From Candidatus Gastranaerophilales bacterium (GTDB taxonomy: Bacteria > Cyanobacteriota > Vampirovibrionia > Gastranaerophilales > JAILCC01): 62,276 nucleotides of DNA. The stretch spans positions 1-62,276 of the forward strand of contig JAQVHS010000011.1 in the NCBI GenBank assembly GCA_028696075.1. The letters are read 5' to 3'. Below are positions 45,439 through 54,177 of this stretch, one piece after another. Each line of letters begins with the position of its first letter. Position 1 is the first letter of the stretch. The notes under the pieces were generated by a model. It ran no database searches and was not told where the DNA came from. It saw only the letters and a program-made list of their open reading frames with translations. Position numbers and translations under genes: made by a program.

Positions 45439-46265
45439 TCTACTATTTTCCTTAATTCTAACTTGTTACTTGTTAATATATTTCTCAGCTTCATTATTGA
45501 TTGCGCATGAACCTGGCAGGCACGAGATTCTGAAATTTTAAGCGCTTCTCCTATTTCTTTAAAAGTCATATTTTGGTTATAATACAATGTCAGCACAACT
45601 CTTTCTCTTTCCGGAAGTTTTGATAACCCTCTTATAAGGTCTTTTTTTGCGTCTTTTTCTTCCAGTTTATCTAACGGGTTTATGCTCTTGGTATCTTCTA
45701 TATTATCTATAATTTCGGAACTTTGGTCGGAGGCATCTCTTGTTGCATTTAACGAAATTACTATATCAGAACCGGCTTCTTTTATAATTTCGCGTATTTT
45801 TTGGATGGGCATTTCCATTCTTTGAGCAAGCTCTTCTTCGGTGGGCGGGCGTTTAAGCTCTTTTTGCATTATTTGGATAACGGCATTTATTTCTTTTTGT
45901 TTTCTCCTGACTGCTCTGGGCACCCAATCCTGCTCACGTATTTTGTCTATAATTTCCCCGCGGATTCTTGTCAGGGCATAGGTTTCAAACCTTGTGTTTT
46001 TATCTAAAGAATATCTTTCTATAGCATTAATCAAACCTTCTATCCCAAAGCTTGCTATATCTTCAGAAGCAATGCTTGACGGAAGACTTACTCTCATACG
46101 GCCTACAACGTATTTTATTAAATAAATATACTGGACAACCAGGGTGTCTTTGGCTTTTTTGTTGCTCTTATCCTTTATGTATTCAATCCACAAAGCCTCT
46201 AACTCAGCTTCTGTGAGTTTTTTTATTTTCTTTTCCGATAAGTGGATTTGATTTACCGAATCCAT
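45435..46265 (-). CDS. Alternative sigma factor of the FliA/WhiG (sigma-28) group
   Basis: A 276-residue RNA polymerase sigma factor. Region 2 spans about 30-110: VVQYIYLIKYVVGRM, then SFGIEGLINAIERYSLDKNT and RFETYALTRIRGEIIDKIREQ, then DWVPRAVRRKQ, the last typical of the FliA/WhiG/SigF type. Region 3 is near 120-170, and region 4 (LPERERVVLTLYYNQNMTFK ... ISESRACQVH) near 215-262. In motile bacteria it drives late flagellar genes. The PilZ protein gene just upstream supports a motility context, but no flagellar structural gene is in the window. Confidence 0.93.
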   Translation of the reverse strand: MDSVNQIHLSEKKIKKLTEAELEALWIEYIKDKSNKKAKDTLVVQYIYLIKYVVGRMRVSLPSSIASEDIASFGIEGLINAIERYSLDKNTRFETYALTRIRGEIIDKIREQDWVPRAVRRKQKEINAVIQIMQKELKRPPTEEELAQRMEMPIQKIREIIKEAGSDIVISLNATRDASDQSSEIIDNIEDTKSINPLDKLEEKDAKKDLIRGLSKLPERERVVLTLYYNQNMTFKEIGEALKISESRACQVHAQSIMKLRNILTSNKLELRKIVE

Positions 46266-46383
46266 TTAGTATGCCTGCTTTTCCCAAGTTATCCGAAAAA
46301 ATAGAACACGAAGTCCTATCCCTTAATATTGTCCGATTTTAAAGGCTTTTAGTCATCATTCATTTAGTGTAATTGAGGAAAAA

Positions 46384-47052
46384 TCAGATGGAGCTGAATA
46401 ATTTTTCGTTTCTTCTTTGTTCCAATTGAAATTTAAAGCAGGCTCTTATAATTTTGTTAATATCATCTGTTTGAATATTGGTGAAGTTAAGTGCATTTAA
46501 AAATATTTTGTCATTGTTCAGGTGTACTTCTCTGGTGTAAACTTTCTCACATACCAAATCGAGCTGCTCATCTTCTATGTTCAGAAGAACTTTCATTTTA
46601 TCAGCTTGCGGCAGTTCTTTTTGCGATATAAAACAGCAGCCTTTTCCCGATAAATTTTTTGTTTTAAACGCCTGTTTTAATACCAAAGAACCTTCTTTAA
46701 ACATACTCAGCTCCAGTGTGGTATGGATAGGAACTCTTACATATTCACGTCTTTGGCAATGCTGATTATTATAAGGAAAGCTTATAAATACATCCTGCCC
46801 GGGACCGAAATCTCTTTTTAATATACTTGCGTTACCTGAAAATATTCCTATCTCTGTACAAATAATTATCCTTATTTTCCCGTTTTCTTCAATGGTTACA
46901 TTTTCTTCCAAAGGCAGGGGCTTTGCTATAAGTATCTTATCTTCCTGAACTTCTTTTATTTCGCTGTTTAAAATAAAAGAAACACCAAGTTTGTCAGTAT
47001 AGACTATTTCCAACTTTGTATCTTTTGTTAAAAATTTGTAAATATCAACCAT
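46384..47052 (-). CDS. PilZ-domain c-di-GMP effector, YcgR-like
   Basis: A 222-residue cytoplasmic protein. The N-terminal ~95 residues match the YcgR-N beta-barrel (VDIYKFLTKDTKLEIVY, then VFISFPYNNQ). The PilZ domain follows, with both c-di-GMP contact motifs intact: RREYVRV near residue 103 (R-x3-R type) and NLSGKGCC near 135 ([DN]-x-S-x2-G). Such proteins slow or steer flagella when c-di-GMP is bound. It is 118 bases upstream of the sigma factor gene and downstream of prs on the same strand. Confidence 0.87.
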   Translation of the reverse strand: MVDIYKFLTKDTKLEIVYTDKLGVSFILNSEIKEVQEDKILIAKPLPLEENVTIEENGKIRIIICTEIGIFSGNASILKRDFGPGQDVFISFPYNNQHCQRREYVRVPIHTTLELSMFKEGSLVLKQAFKTKNLSGKGCCFISQKELPQADKMKVLLNIEDEQLDLVCEKVYTREVHLNNDKIFLNALNFTNIQTDDINKIIRACFKFQLEQRRNEKLFSSI

Positions 47053-47062
47053 ACATCAGCCT

Positions 47063-48034
47063 CTATTCAAATAAAGAGCTTACAGATTCATCATCGTGAA
47101 TTCTTGTAATTGCTTTTCCAAGTAACCGTGCTACATTTAATTGTATTATTTTTTTAGGTAGTTTTTCAACATCTAAAGGAATGGTATTGGTAACAATAAT
47201 TTCTTTGGCACAGGATTTTTCCAACCGTTCTATGGCAGGTCCGCTGAATACAGGGTGCGAAGCGCAGACAAATACTTCTTTTGCCCCGCATCTTTTTAAC
47301 AGATTTGCTCCTTCGCTTATAGTGCCTGCTGTATCTATCATATCATCAAAGAGTACAGCTACTTTGCTTTTAACATCACCGATAACATATTCTACTTTTG
47401 CTACATTATGCTCTTCGCGCCTTTTGTCGATAAATGCGATAGGAATATTGCCCAAAACATTTGCGAAGTGCCTCGTCCTTTCTACCCCGCCTGCATCAGG
47501 GCTTACCAGCACCAATTCTTCCGGAGGAATTTTTTTGTTTTTTATGTATTCAACAAAAATAGGCAAAGATTGAAGATGGTCAACCAAAATATTAAAATAT
47601 CCCTGGATTTGTCCCGTATGTAAATCCATGGTTAATACCCTGTCAGTGCCGGCTGTTGTAATTAAGTCGGCCACAAGCTTTGCCGTAATAGCTTCTCTGC
47701 CGGAAGTTTTGCGGTCTTGTCTTGCGTATCCGTAGTAAGGAATAACGGCAGTGATAGATTTTGCACTGGCTCTTTTAAAGGCATCAATTATTATTAAAAG
47801 TTCCATTAAGTTTTCGTTAACGGGCTTACACAGCGGCTGTAATATAAAAATATCATCACCACGTACACTTTCCTGAACTTTGATATAAATTTCACCATCG
47901 GCAAAATTCTTAATAATCATAGGTCCTACAGTAGTTCCCAAATATTCGGCTATATCTTTAGCAAGTTTAGGGTTAGCCCTGCCCGAAAATATTTTTATAT
48001 CATGTGTGGGTTTAATGGTTGTTTTAGTGTCCAT
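47063..48034 (-). CDS. prs: Ribose-phosphate pyrophosphokinase
   Basis: Makes PRPP from ribose 5-phosphate and ATP. The 323-residue length is usual. Signatures: IKIFSGRANPKLAKDIAEYL at the N-terminus, TAVIPYYGYARQDRKTSGRE near residue 95, MDLHTGQIQGYF near 135, and the PRPP loop VAVLFDDMIDTAGTISEGAN near 225. It lies 15 bases after glmU, a pairing common in Firmicutes and some other bacteria, and 10 bases before the PilZ gene. Confidence 0.97.
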   Translation of the reverse strand: MDTKTTIKPTHDIKIFSGRANPKLAKDIAEYLGTTVGPMIIKNFADGEIYIKVQESVRGDDIFILQPLCKPVNENLMELLIIIDAFKRASAKSITAVIPYYGYARQDRKTSGREAITAKLVADLITTAGTDRVLTMDLHTGQIQGYFNILVDHLQSLPIFVEYIKNKKIPPEELVLVSPDAGGVERTRHFANVLGNIPIAFIDKRREEHNVAKVEYVIGDVKSKVAVLFDDMIDTAGTISEGANLLKRCGAKEVFVCASHPVFSGPAIERLEKSCAKEIIVTNTIPLDVEKLPKKIIQLNVARLLGKAITRIHDDESVSSLFE

Positions 48035-48049
48035 TATATGGATATTCCT

Positions 48050-49462
48050 TTATTTTGTCAGACTCTTTACTTTGTTTTTTACCCAGTCATTAAAGACTTT
48101 TAACTTGCTTCTTGTTACAGCAAGGGCATTTTCGGGAACATCTTCGGTAATTACGCTTAATGCTCCTATCATTGCATTTTTTTCAATTTTAACAGGCGCC
48201 ACAAGTACGCTGTTAGCACCAATGCTTGCTCCGTCTGCAATTATGGTTTTGCATTTTTCCTGAGTTATAGAATTGTAGTTGGCGGTTATTGTACCTGCGC
48301 CTATATTGACGTCCCGTCCTATTTTGGTATCACCTATGTAGCTCAGATGGGCTACTTTTGAGCGATTGTCAATGTAGGATTTTTTTACTTCCACAAAGTT
48401 ACCTATTCTTACTTTGTCTGCTATTTCCACGCCATCCCTGATATGGGCAAAAGGTCCTATGGTCACGTTTTCTGCTATAACAGCATCGCTTACATGCGAG
48501 CAGAATATTTTAACGTTATCGGCTGTTTCTACGTTACCTTTGATAATAGTATTAGGTCCTATAGTATTTCTTTCTCCGAGAAAATTTTCTCCGTCAATAT
48601 AGCAGTTGGGATAAACCATGGAATCATTGCCTATTTCTGTTTCAGGAGAAATCCAGGTCATCATAGGGTCTACAATGGTGACACCGTTACTCATTAATTC
48701 TTCAAGCTTACGGTTTTTCAACAAAACCGCGGCTCTTGCAAGCTGTTTTTGGGAATTGATTCCGAATACTTCCAGATTATCTTCAAGAACATAAGCGTTT
48801 GTTTTATAGCCCTGTCTTACCGACCAGTCGATTATGTCGGTTAAATAAATTTCGCCCTGCACATTATTAGGCGTTAATTCTGCAAATACAGGTGCGATTT
48901 TTTGCCAATCAAAACAATATATTCCTGCATTAATTTCTTTTATTGCTTTTTGAGAGGGTGTAGCGTCTTTTTCTTCAACAATTCTAAGGACATCACCGTT
49001 ATCATCTCTGATGATTCTGCCGTAATTTATGGGGTTTGCCACAACAGCTGTCATTACGGTTAAAACAGCTCCTGACTGGCGATGCGAGTCAAGAAACTTT
49101 TCAATGGTTTCTGTCCTTATTAAAGGAGTGTCTCCGCACACTACCATAACGCTGCCCTGGAAGTCTCCCAAATGATTATAACATTTAAAAACAGCATCAC
49201 CTGTTCCCAGCTGCGGTTCCTGAAGTACGGTCATGACGTTTTTCAACGGGTATTGTTTCTCTACGAGGTCTGTTACCGTTTGGGCTTCATGTCCGACGAT
49301 AACGTAAGTCTGCTTAATATCTTCTGCCTTTAATGTGGCATTAATTACCCTCTCTAAAAGGGTTTTACCCATAATACTGTGCAATACCTTTGGGATACCG
49401 GATTTCATTCTAGTTCCTTTGCCCGCCGCAAGGATTATAGAGCGAATTTCGTCAGTTGTCAT
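48050..49462 (-). CDS. glmU: Bifunctional UDP-GlcNAc pyrophosphorylase / glucosamine-1-phosphate N-acetyltransferase
   Basis: Makes UDP-N-acetylglucosamine for peptidoglycan and lipid A. The 470-residue protein has the uridyltransferase start LAAGKGTRMKSGIPKVLHSI near residue 11, VVCGDTPLI near 107, EINAGIYCFDW near 174 and YLTDIIDW near 206. The C-terminal left-handed beta-helix (about 255-450) contains PFAHIRDGVEIADKVRIGNF and the acetyltransferase segment KVAHLSYIGDTKIGRDVNIG. It leads the run glmU-prs-PilZ-sigma. Confidence 0.97.
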   Translation of the reverse strand: MTTDEIRSIILAAGKGTRMKSGIPKVLHSIMGKTLLERVINATLKAEDIKQTYVIVGHEAQTVTDLVEKQYPLKNVMTVLQEPQLGTGDAVFKCYNHLGDFQGSVMVVCGDTPLIRTETIEKFLDSHRQSGAVLTVMTAVVANPINYGRIIRDDNGDVLRIVEEKDATPSQKAIKEINAGIYCFDWQKIAPVFAELTPNNVQGEIYLTDIIDWSVRQGYKTNAYVLEDNLEVFGINSQKQLARAAVLLKNRKLEELMSNGVTIVDPMMTWISPETEIGNDSMVYPNCYIDGENFLGERNTIGPNTIIKGNVETADNVKIFCSHVSDAVIAENVTIGPFAHIRDGVEIADKVRIGNFVEVKKSYIDNRSKVAHLSYIGDTKIGRDVNIGAGTITANYNSITQEKCKTIIADGASIGANSVLVAPVKIEKNAMIGALSVITEDVPENALAVTRSKLKVFNDWVKNKVKSLTK

Positions 49463-49554
49463 GTCATAAACCTTTACTCAATGAAACATTTTCATTTTCT
49501 CATAAATTTTGAAAAATTGGTAGTAAAAATTTATATTCATTACGTAATATATCA

Positions 49555-49580
49555 AAAGAGAAGCTTTATAGCTTCTCTTT
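49555..49580 (-). terminator. Hairpin terminator behind the 100-residue hypothetical gene
   Basis: AAAGAGAAGC pairs with GCTTCTCTTT over a 6-base loop directly behind the stop at 49588 on the minus strand; the stem itself ends in T residues. It separates this gene from glmU. Confidence 0.7.
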
Positions 49581-49587
49581 GAAATCT

Positions 49588-49890
49588 TTATTGGAATATG
49601 CTTACCAGTTTGCTTCCTATTGTTGAAACGGAGCTTTTTATTCCGTCTTTTATGAAGTCTGCTGCCAGCTTTGTTACCGGCTGCCTGTCCAAATTGTCAA
49701 AAGCCAAGTAAATTGGGTCTCTTGCATTCTTGAAATGCATTCTGTCATATACAGGGTTGAACGGGTCAAATTCACCTTTATTTTCCTTTTTTTGGACTTT
49801 TCTTAAAGGCTTATGTTTACCGTTGCCGCCTTGTGTAAGGTTGTTGCCTATGGTTGCTCTTTCTTGTGTTAATAGGAATGTAGTGTTCAT
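49588..49890 (-). CDS. Hypothetical small basic protein
   Basis: A 100-residue protein, unrecognised. It begins MNTTFLLTQERATIGNNLTQ, has a basic middle (KHKPLRKVQKKENKGEFDPF) and a conserved-looking YDRMHFKNARDPIYLAFDNL segment, then an amphipathic C-terminal helix ending in SIFQ. The DPIYLAFDNL and KLAADFIKDGI parts have clear protein character, and the hairpin behind the stop supports a real transcript. It is the last gene before the tRNA and repeat array on this side. Confidence 0.55.
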   Translation of the reverse strand: MNTTFLLTQERATIGNNLTQGGNGKHKPLRKVQKKENKGEFDPFNPVYDRMHFKNARDPIYLAFDNLDRQPVTKLAADFIKDGIKSSVSTIGSKLVSIFQ

Positions 49891-50031
49891 TTTCTTGTCT
49901 TTCTTTGCTCTCTTACTATAATAAAGTCATTAGTATATACAAAATTGCTATTTAGTATATACTATATTAAGTTTTATTAAGAAAATAAAGCCTTGAAAAA
50001 AAATAATCAGCATTGATAATAGATAAAGTAC

Positions 50032-50105
50032 GGCACAGTAGCTCAGATGGTTAGAGCGCACGGCTCATACCCGTGAGGTCGACAGTTCGATTCTGTCCTG
50101 TGCTA
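50032..50105 (+). tRNA. tRNA-Met (CAU anticodon), elongator type
   Basis: A 74-base cloverleaf without an encoded CCA. The acceptor stem is GGCACAG/CTGTGCT (first pair G-U), the D arm starts GCTCAGATGGTTAGAGC, and the anticodon stem CACGG/CCGTG carries loop CTCATAC with CAT at 50066-50068. The variable loop is AGGTC, and the T arm GACAG/CTGTC has loop TTCGATT. The paired first acceptor base argues against an initiator tRNA. A tRNA-Ile2 with modified CAU is less likely but cannot be excluded by sequence alone. Its 3' end is the repeated core of the array that follows. Confidence 0.94.
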
Positions 50106-50500
50106 TTTTTGTTAGGTTCGACAGTTCCGCGGATGTGATTTTTTACGCACGTTGTGCTTAAAAATCTACATCTCCGACCCGTCAAACTACGGCTCATAAA
50201 TTCACCTTGTTTGTCGTGCGATTCTGTCCTGTGCTATTTTTGTTGGGTTCGACAGTTCCGCGGATGTGATTTTTCACGCACGTTGTGCTTAAAAATCTAC
50301 ATCTCCGACCCGTCAAACTACGGCTCATAAATTCACCTTGTTTGTCGTGCGATTCTGTCCTGTGCTATTTTTGTTAGGTTCGACAGTTCCGCGGATGTGA
50401 TTTTTTACGCACGTTGTGCTTAAAAATCTACATCTCCGACCCGTCAAACTACGGCTCATAAATTCGCCTTGTTTGTCGTGCGATTCTGTCCTGTGCTATT
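50088..50500 (+). repeat. Tandem array of three 131-bp units anchored on the tRNA-Met 3' end
   Basis: The tRNA 3' end CGATTCTGTCCTGTGCTATT occurs at 50088, 50219, 50350 and 50481, giving an exact 131-bp period and three complete units. Units differ by only a few substitutions (for example GTTAGG versus GTTGGG, TTTTTTAC versus TTTTTCAC, ATTCACC versus ATTCGCC). Each unit begins with a copy of the tRNA T-arm text (GGTTCGACAGTTC, one base longer than in the tRNA). It then holds a long stem-loop of about 45 bases (50131-50175, 50262-50306, 50393-50437). An anticodon-arm-like ACGGCTCATA follows, and the unit ends with the true tRNA 3' end. No coding frame was recognised. The layout resembles repeated integration or duplication at a tRNA gene. 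Confidence 0.93.
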
Positions 50501-50514
50501 AGTTTTTAGAACTT

Positions 50515-50553
50515 TAGATATAAGTTACCCGGGGAGAGATCTCTAAATATCTA
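50515..50553. repeat. Nested palindromes after the tRNA array
   Basis: TAGATAT (50515-50521) and ATATCTA (50547-50553) enclose CCCGGG (50528-50533) and the perfect AGAGATCTCT palindrome (50535-50544). The structure lies between the array and the end of the 62-residue gene and may act as its terminator or as a recombination or protein-binding site. Confidence 0.55.
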
Positions 50554-50588
50554 TTAATACTGGAGTTCTTAAGCAAGAATGACTATTA

Positions 50589-50777
50589 TTAATATTCCAT
50601 ATCAATAAATAGGTCATTCAATTTGTCAATGTTATCATGGAGATATTCTACCAATGAATATAAATTAAGAATTTCATCAAGGTCATTATTATTAGCTTTG
50701 CAATATTCTTTTAATACAGAACTAAGATTGTAAATTCTCTCTGAAAGTAACGCTAATTCTTCTATCTTATTATTCAT
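50589..50777 (-). CDS. Small helical hypothetical protein divergent from the XRE regulator
   Basis: A 62-residue acidic protein (MNNKIEELALLSERIYNLSS...) predicted to be two long helices with regular Leu/Ile spacing. A clear ribosome binding site (AGAGGAT) precedes the ATG. It is divergent from the XRE gene across a 96-base region that contains two palindromes. The pair could form a small regulatory or toxin-antitoxin-like module, but no toxin family is recognised and the protein may simply be a helical partner. Unknown function. Confidence 0.55.
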   Translation of the reverse strand: MNNKIEELALLSERIYNLSSVLKEYCKANNNDLDEILNLYSLVEYLHDNIDKLNDLFIDMEY

Positions 50778-50826
50778 TTTTATCCTCTTGTCCTTGCATC
50801 TTGTTATTTTTATAACCTAAAGATAT

Positions 50827-50832
50827 TATAAT
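50827..50832 (+). promoter_or_regulatory. -10 element of the XRE gene
   Basis: TATAAT at 50827-50832, with a weak -35 (TTATTT at 50804-50809, spacing 17). The expected start of transcription falls in the first palindrome at 50837-50852. Confidence 0.5.
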
Positions 50833-50836
50833 TTAC

Positions 50837-50852
50837 TGACACTTTAGTGTCA
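50837..50852. promoter_or_regulatory. Palindrome over the XRE transcript start, probable operator
   Basis: TGACACTTTAGTGTCA has 7-bp perfect arms (TGACACT/AGTGTCA). Its position just after the -10 element fits autoregulation by the XRE protein. Confidence 0.6.
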
Positions 50853-50854
50853 AT

Positions 50855-50872
50855 ATGTGATAATAATCACAT
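50855..50872. promoter_or_regulatory. Second palindrome before the XRE start codon, Rex/CRP-like
   Basis: ATGTGATAATAATCACAT has 7-bp arms and contains TGTGA-N6-TCACA. That matches 10 of the 12 defined bases of the Rex consensus and also the CRP-family core. It lies between the first palindrome and the ATG. Confidence 0.55.
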
Positions 50873-50873
50873 T

Positions 50874-51101
50874 ATGAAAAAAGAATTAGCTAGAAAATTT
50901 GGATTAAGGGTTAAATTCGAGCGAATGAAAAAGGATTTAACACAAGAACAGCTTGCTGAATTGGCGGATATTAGCCGTGCAACAATTACAAAATTAGAAA
51001 AAAATCTTTCCTCGCCTACTCTTGATATTGTCGAGGATATAGCAAGGGCTTTGGGTTATGAGCCTTATGAACTTTTTATTTTTAAAGATTTAGAAATCTA
51101 A
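50874..51101 (+). CDS. XRE-family helix-turn-helix regulator
   Basis: A 75-residue DNA-binding protein consisting almost only of a Cro/C1-type HTH: KFGLRVKFERMKKDLTQEQL, then AELADISRATITKLEKN with the recognition helix, then LSSPTLDIVEDIARALG. From the ATG at 50874 there is no ribosome binding site; an in-frame GTG at 50847 lies inside the first palindrome and is an unlikely start. Two palindromes in front suggest autoregulation. Its neighbours are the divergent 62-residue gene and the tRNA repeat array, a position where mobile-element regulators are often found. Confidence 0.85.
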   Translation: MKKELARKFGLRVKFERMKKDLTQEQLAELADISRATITKLEKNLSSPTLDIVEDIARALGYEPYELFIFKDLEI

Positions 51102-51128
51102 ATATTCTTTATTCCTTCAGCCGGTCCT

Positions 51129-51710
51129 CTACCAATGGTAAGAGCCGTATTCTTCCCAAGGTTTGATTTTTTCTTTGATAAGATTTTCAAGCTCTGTTGT
51201 TGTCATATTTTTACCCGGGATTTCACCTTCTGCGTAGAGTATTTGGCATTCATACAAATATTCCTTCAACTTACGTACAGTTCGTTTTGTTTCCTCTTTT
51301 TTATTAAATTGCCAGCCTTCAAACCCGCAATTGGGCGGCATTAACGACCAGGCATTGGCAGGAGCTTTTCTACAGGCCCCGGGTCTTGTTTTGTGAATTT
51401 TACATAATTTATTTTCATCAAGGTGCGGGCAGTAGTAAAAGCTTATTTTTGATTCATCGTAGCCGGGGGATTTTCTTAATTCTTCCAGAACTTGGTCTAC
51501 ATGCTCGGGACAGGCATTTCTGGCTGCTGCTATGTTGTCATAGCGTTTAAAAATATCTATAAAGGTGGAAGCTTCCCCCTCACCTTGTTTTGCAAGTTCT
51601 ATAAGCTCTTCATGAGAATAGGCGGGAATTATTGCAATACAACATCTGCCGCACATACGACAAAGTCTTTGAGGTCTGTTAATTCCCAGGTTTTCTTGTT
51701 CGTCCGTCAT
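51129..51710 (-). CDS. YkgJ-family Cys-cluster protein
   Basis: A 193-residue cytoplasmic protein with the YkgJ pattern of Cys residues, thought to bind zinc or an Fe-S cluster. These are CRMCGRCC near residue 17, ACPEHV near 65, YYCPHLDENKLCKIHKTRPG near 92 and ACRKAP following. The order C-x2-C-x2-CC ... C-P-x-L ... C-x-I-x2-x-RP-x-x-C is diagnostic of the family. It lies 6 bases behind atpG on the same strand, so it is probably the last gene of the ATP synthase operon. No role in ATP synthase is established for the family. Confidence 0.85.
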   Translation of the reverse strand: MTDEQENLGINRPQRLCRMCGRCCIAIIPAYSHEELIELAKQGEGEASTFIDIFKRYDNIAAARNACPEHVDQVLEELRKSPGYDESKISFYYCPHLDENKLCKIHKTRPGACRKAPANAWSLMPPNCGFEGWQFNKKEETKRTVRKLKEYLYECQILYAEGEIPGKNMTTTELENLIKEKIKPWEEYGSYHW

Positions 51711-51716
51711 AATATC

Positions 51717-52628
51717 CTATTCTATAGCGTTTGCACCGCTTACAACTTCCAAAATATCTTGAGTAATAGAGTATTGACGCGCCTTGTTGTATTCTATTGA
51801 TAAAGAGCGAGCCATTTCTTCGGCATTTTTGGTAGCGTTGCTCATAGCGTTCATTCTGCTTGCAAGCTCTGATGCCATTGCCTCTCTTAAAGAAGTAAAT
51901 ACTATGTTTGATAAATATAAAGGAACGATTTTTTGCAGAACAGCCCCTTCTGACGGTTCAAAAATCATTTCGCCGTTGAGTTTTACTTCTTTATTGTCAG
52001 GAGGATTAACAGGCAAAAGGTCAAAAGACTCTACGCTGTAAGAAAGCATTGTTTTAAATTTTGTTGTTATTACTTCGATTTTATCTATTTGTTCATTTAC
52101 AAAAGCTGTTGCTAAGTCTTCAGCTACCATATTTGCTATTTCTATCGTAACAATAGGTGGAATTTTAGAATATTTTTTTACAATTTCGACTTCTGTATTA
52201 AAATAAATTTTCTTTAGCGCCGAGATACCTTTTAATCCGACAACAAATAATTTAACCCCTAACCCTTCTTTTTGCAGTTTATCAACGGTTTCTGTTGTGC
52301 GTTTGACAATATTGGTATTATAAGCACCCGCCAAACCTTTGTCAGAAGTTATTACAAACAAACCTACCGTCTTAATATCACGTTTTGTAAGTAGTTTAGG
52401 GTAGTTTTCTATTGCGTTTTTGAATTTCTTATTGGTTTCTATATCAGGTCTGGAGTTGAGTACTTCGCTGAAAACTTTTATAAGGCTTAATGCATAAGGG
52501 CGGGATTCCTTGGCTGACTTTTCTGTTTTTTTTACTTTGGAAGCCGCAACCATTTTCATAGCCTGGGTAATCTTACCCGTACTTTTAACGCTTTTTATTC
52601 TGGTCTTTATGTCTCTTAGATTTGCCAT
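51717..52628 (-). CDS. atpG: ATP synthase gamma subunit
   Basis: Central shaft of F1. The 303-residue protein has the N-terminal helix MANLRDIKTRIKSVKSTGKI, then TQAMKMVAASKVKK, the Rossmann-like middle (FVITSDKGLAGAYNTNIVKR near residue 95) and the C-terminal helix EMARSLSIEYNKARQYSITQ, then DILEVVSGANAIE. I see no clear extra cyanobacterial/plastid-type regulatory insert with paired Cys in the middle. It lies 10 bases behind atpA in the operon; beta and epsilon genes do not follow, as in Cyanobacteria. Confidence 0.96.
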   Translation of the reverse strand: MANLRDIKTRIKSVKSTGKITQAMKMVAASKVKKTEKSAKESRPYALSLIKVFSEVLNSRPDIETNKKFKNAIENYPKLLTKRDIKTVGLFVITSDKGLAGAYNTNIVKRTTETVDKLQKEGLGVKLFVVGLKGISALKKIYFNTEVEIVKKYSKIPPIVTIEIANMVAEDLATAFVNEQIDKIEVITTKFKTMLSYSVESFDLLPVNPPDNKEVKLNGEMIFEPSEGAVLQKIVPLYLSNIVFTSLREAMASELASRMNAMSNATKNAEEMARSLSIEYNKARQYSITQDILEVVSGANAIE

Positions 52629-52638
52629 AAGTTTCTTT

Positions 52639-54177
<1,539 letters not shown>

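Noticed and set aside
50088-50500. CRISPR array
   Set aside because: The repeating unit is 131 bp and the whole unit is conserved. There are no short repeats alternating with variable spacers, and no cas genes are near.
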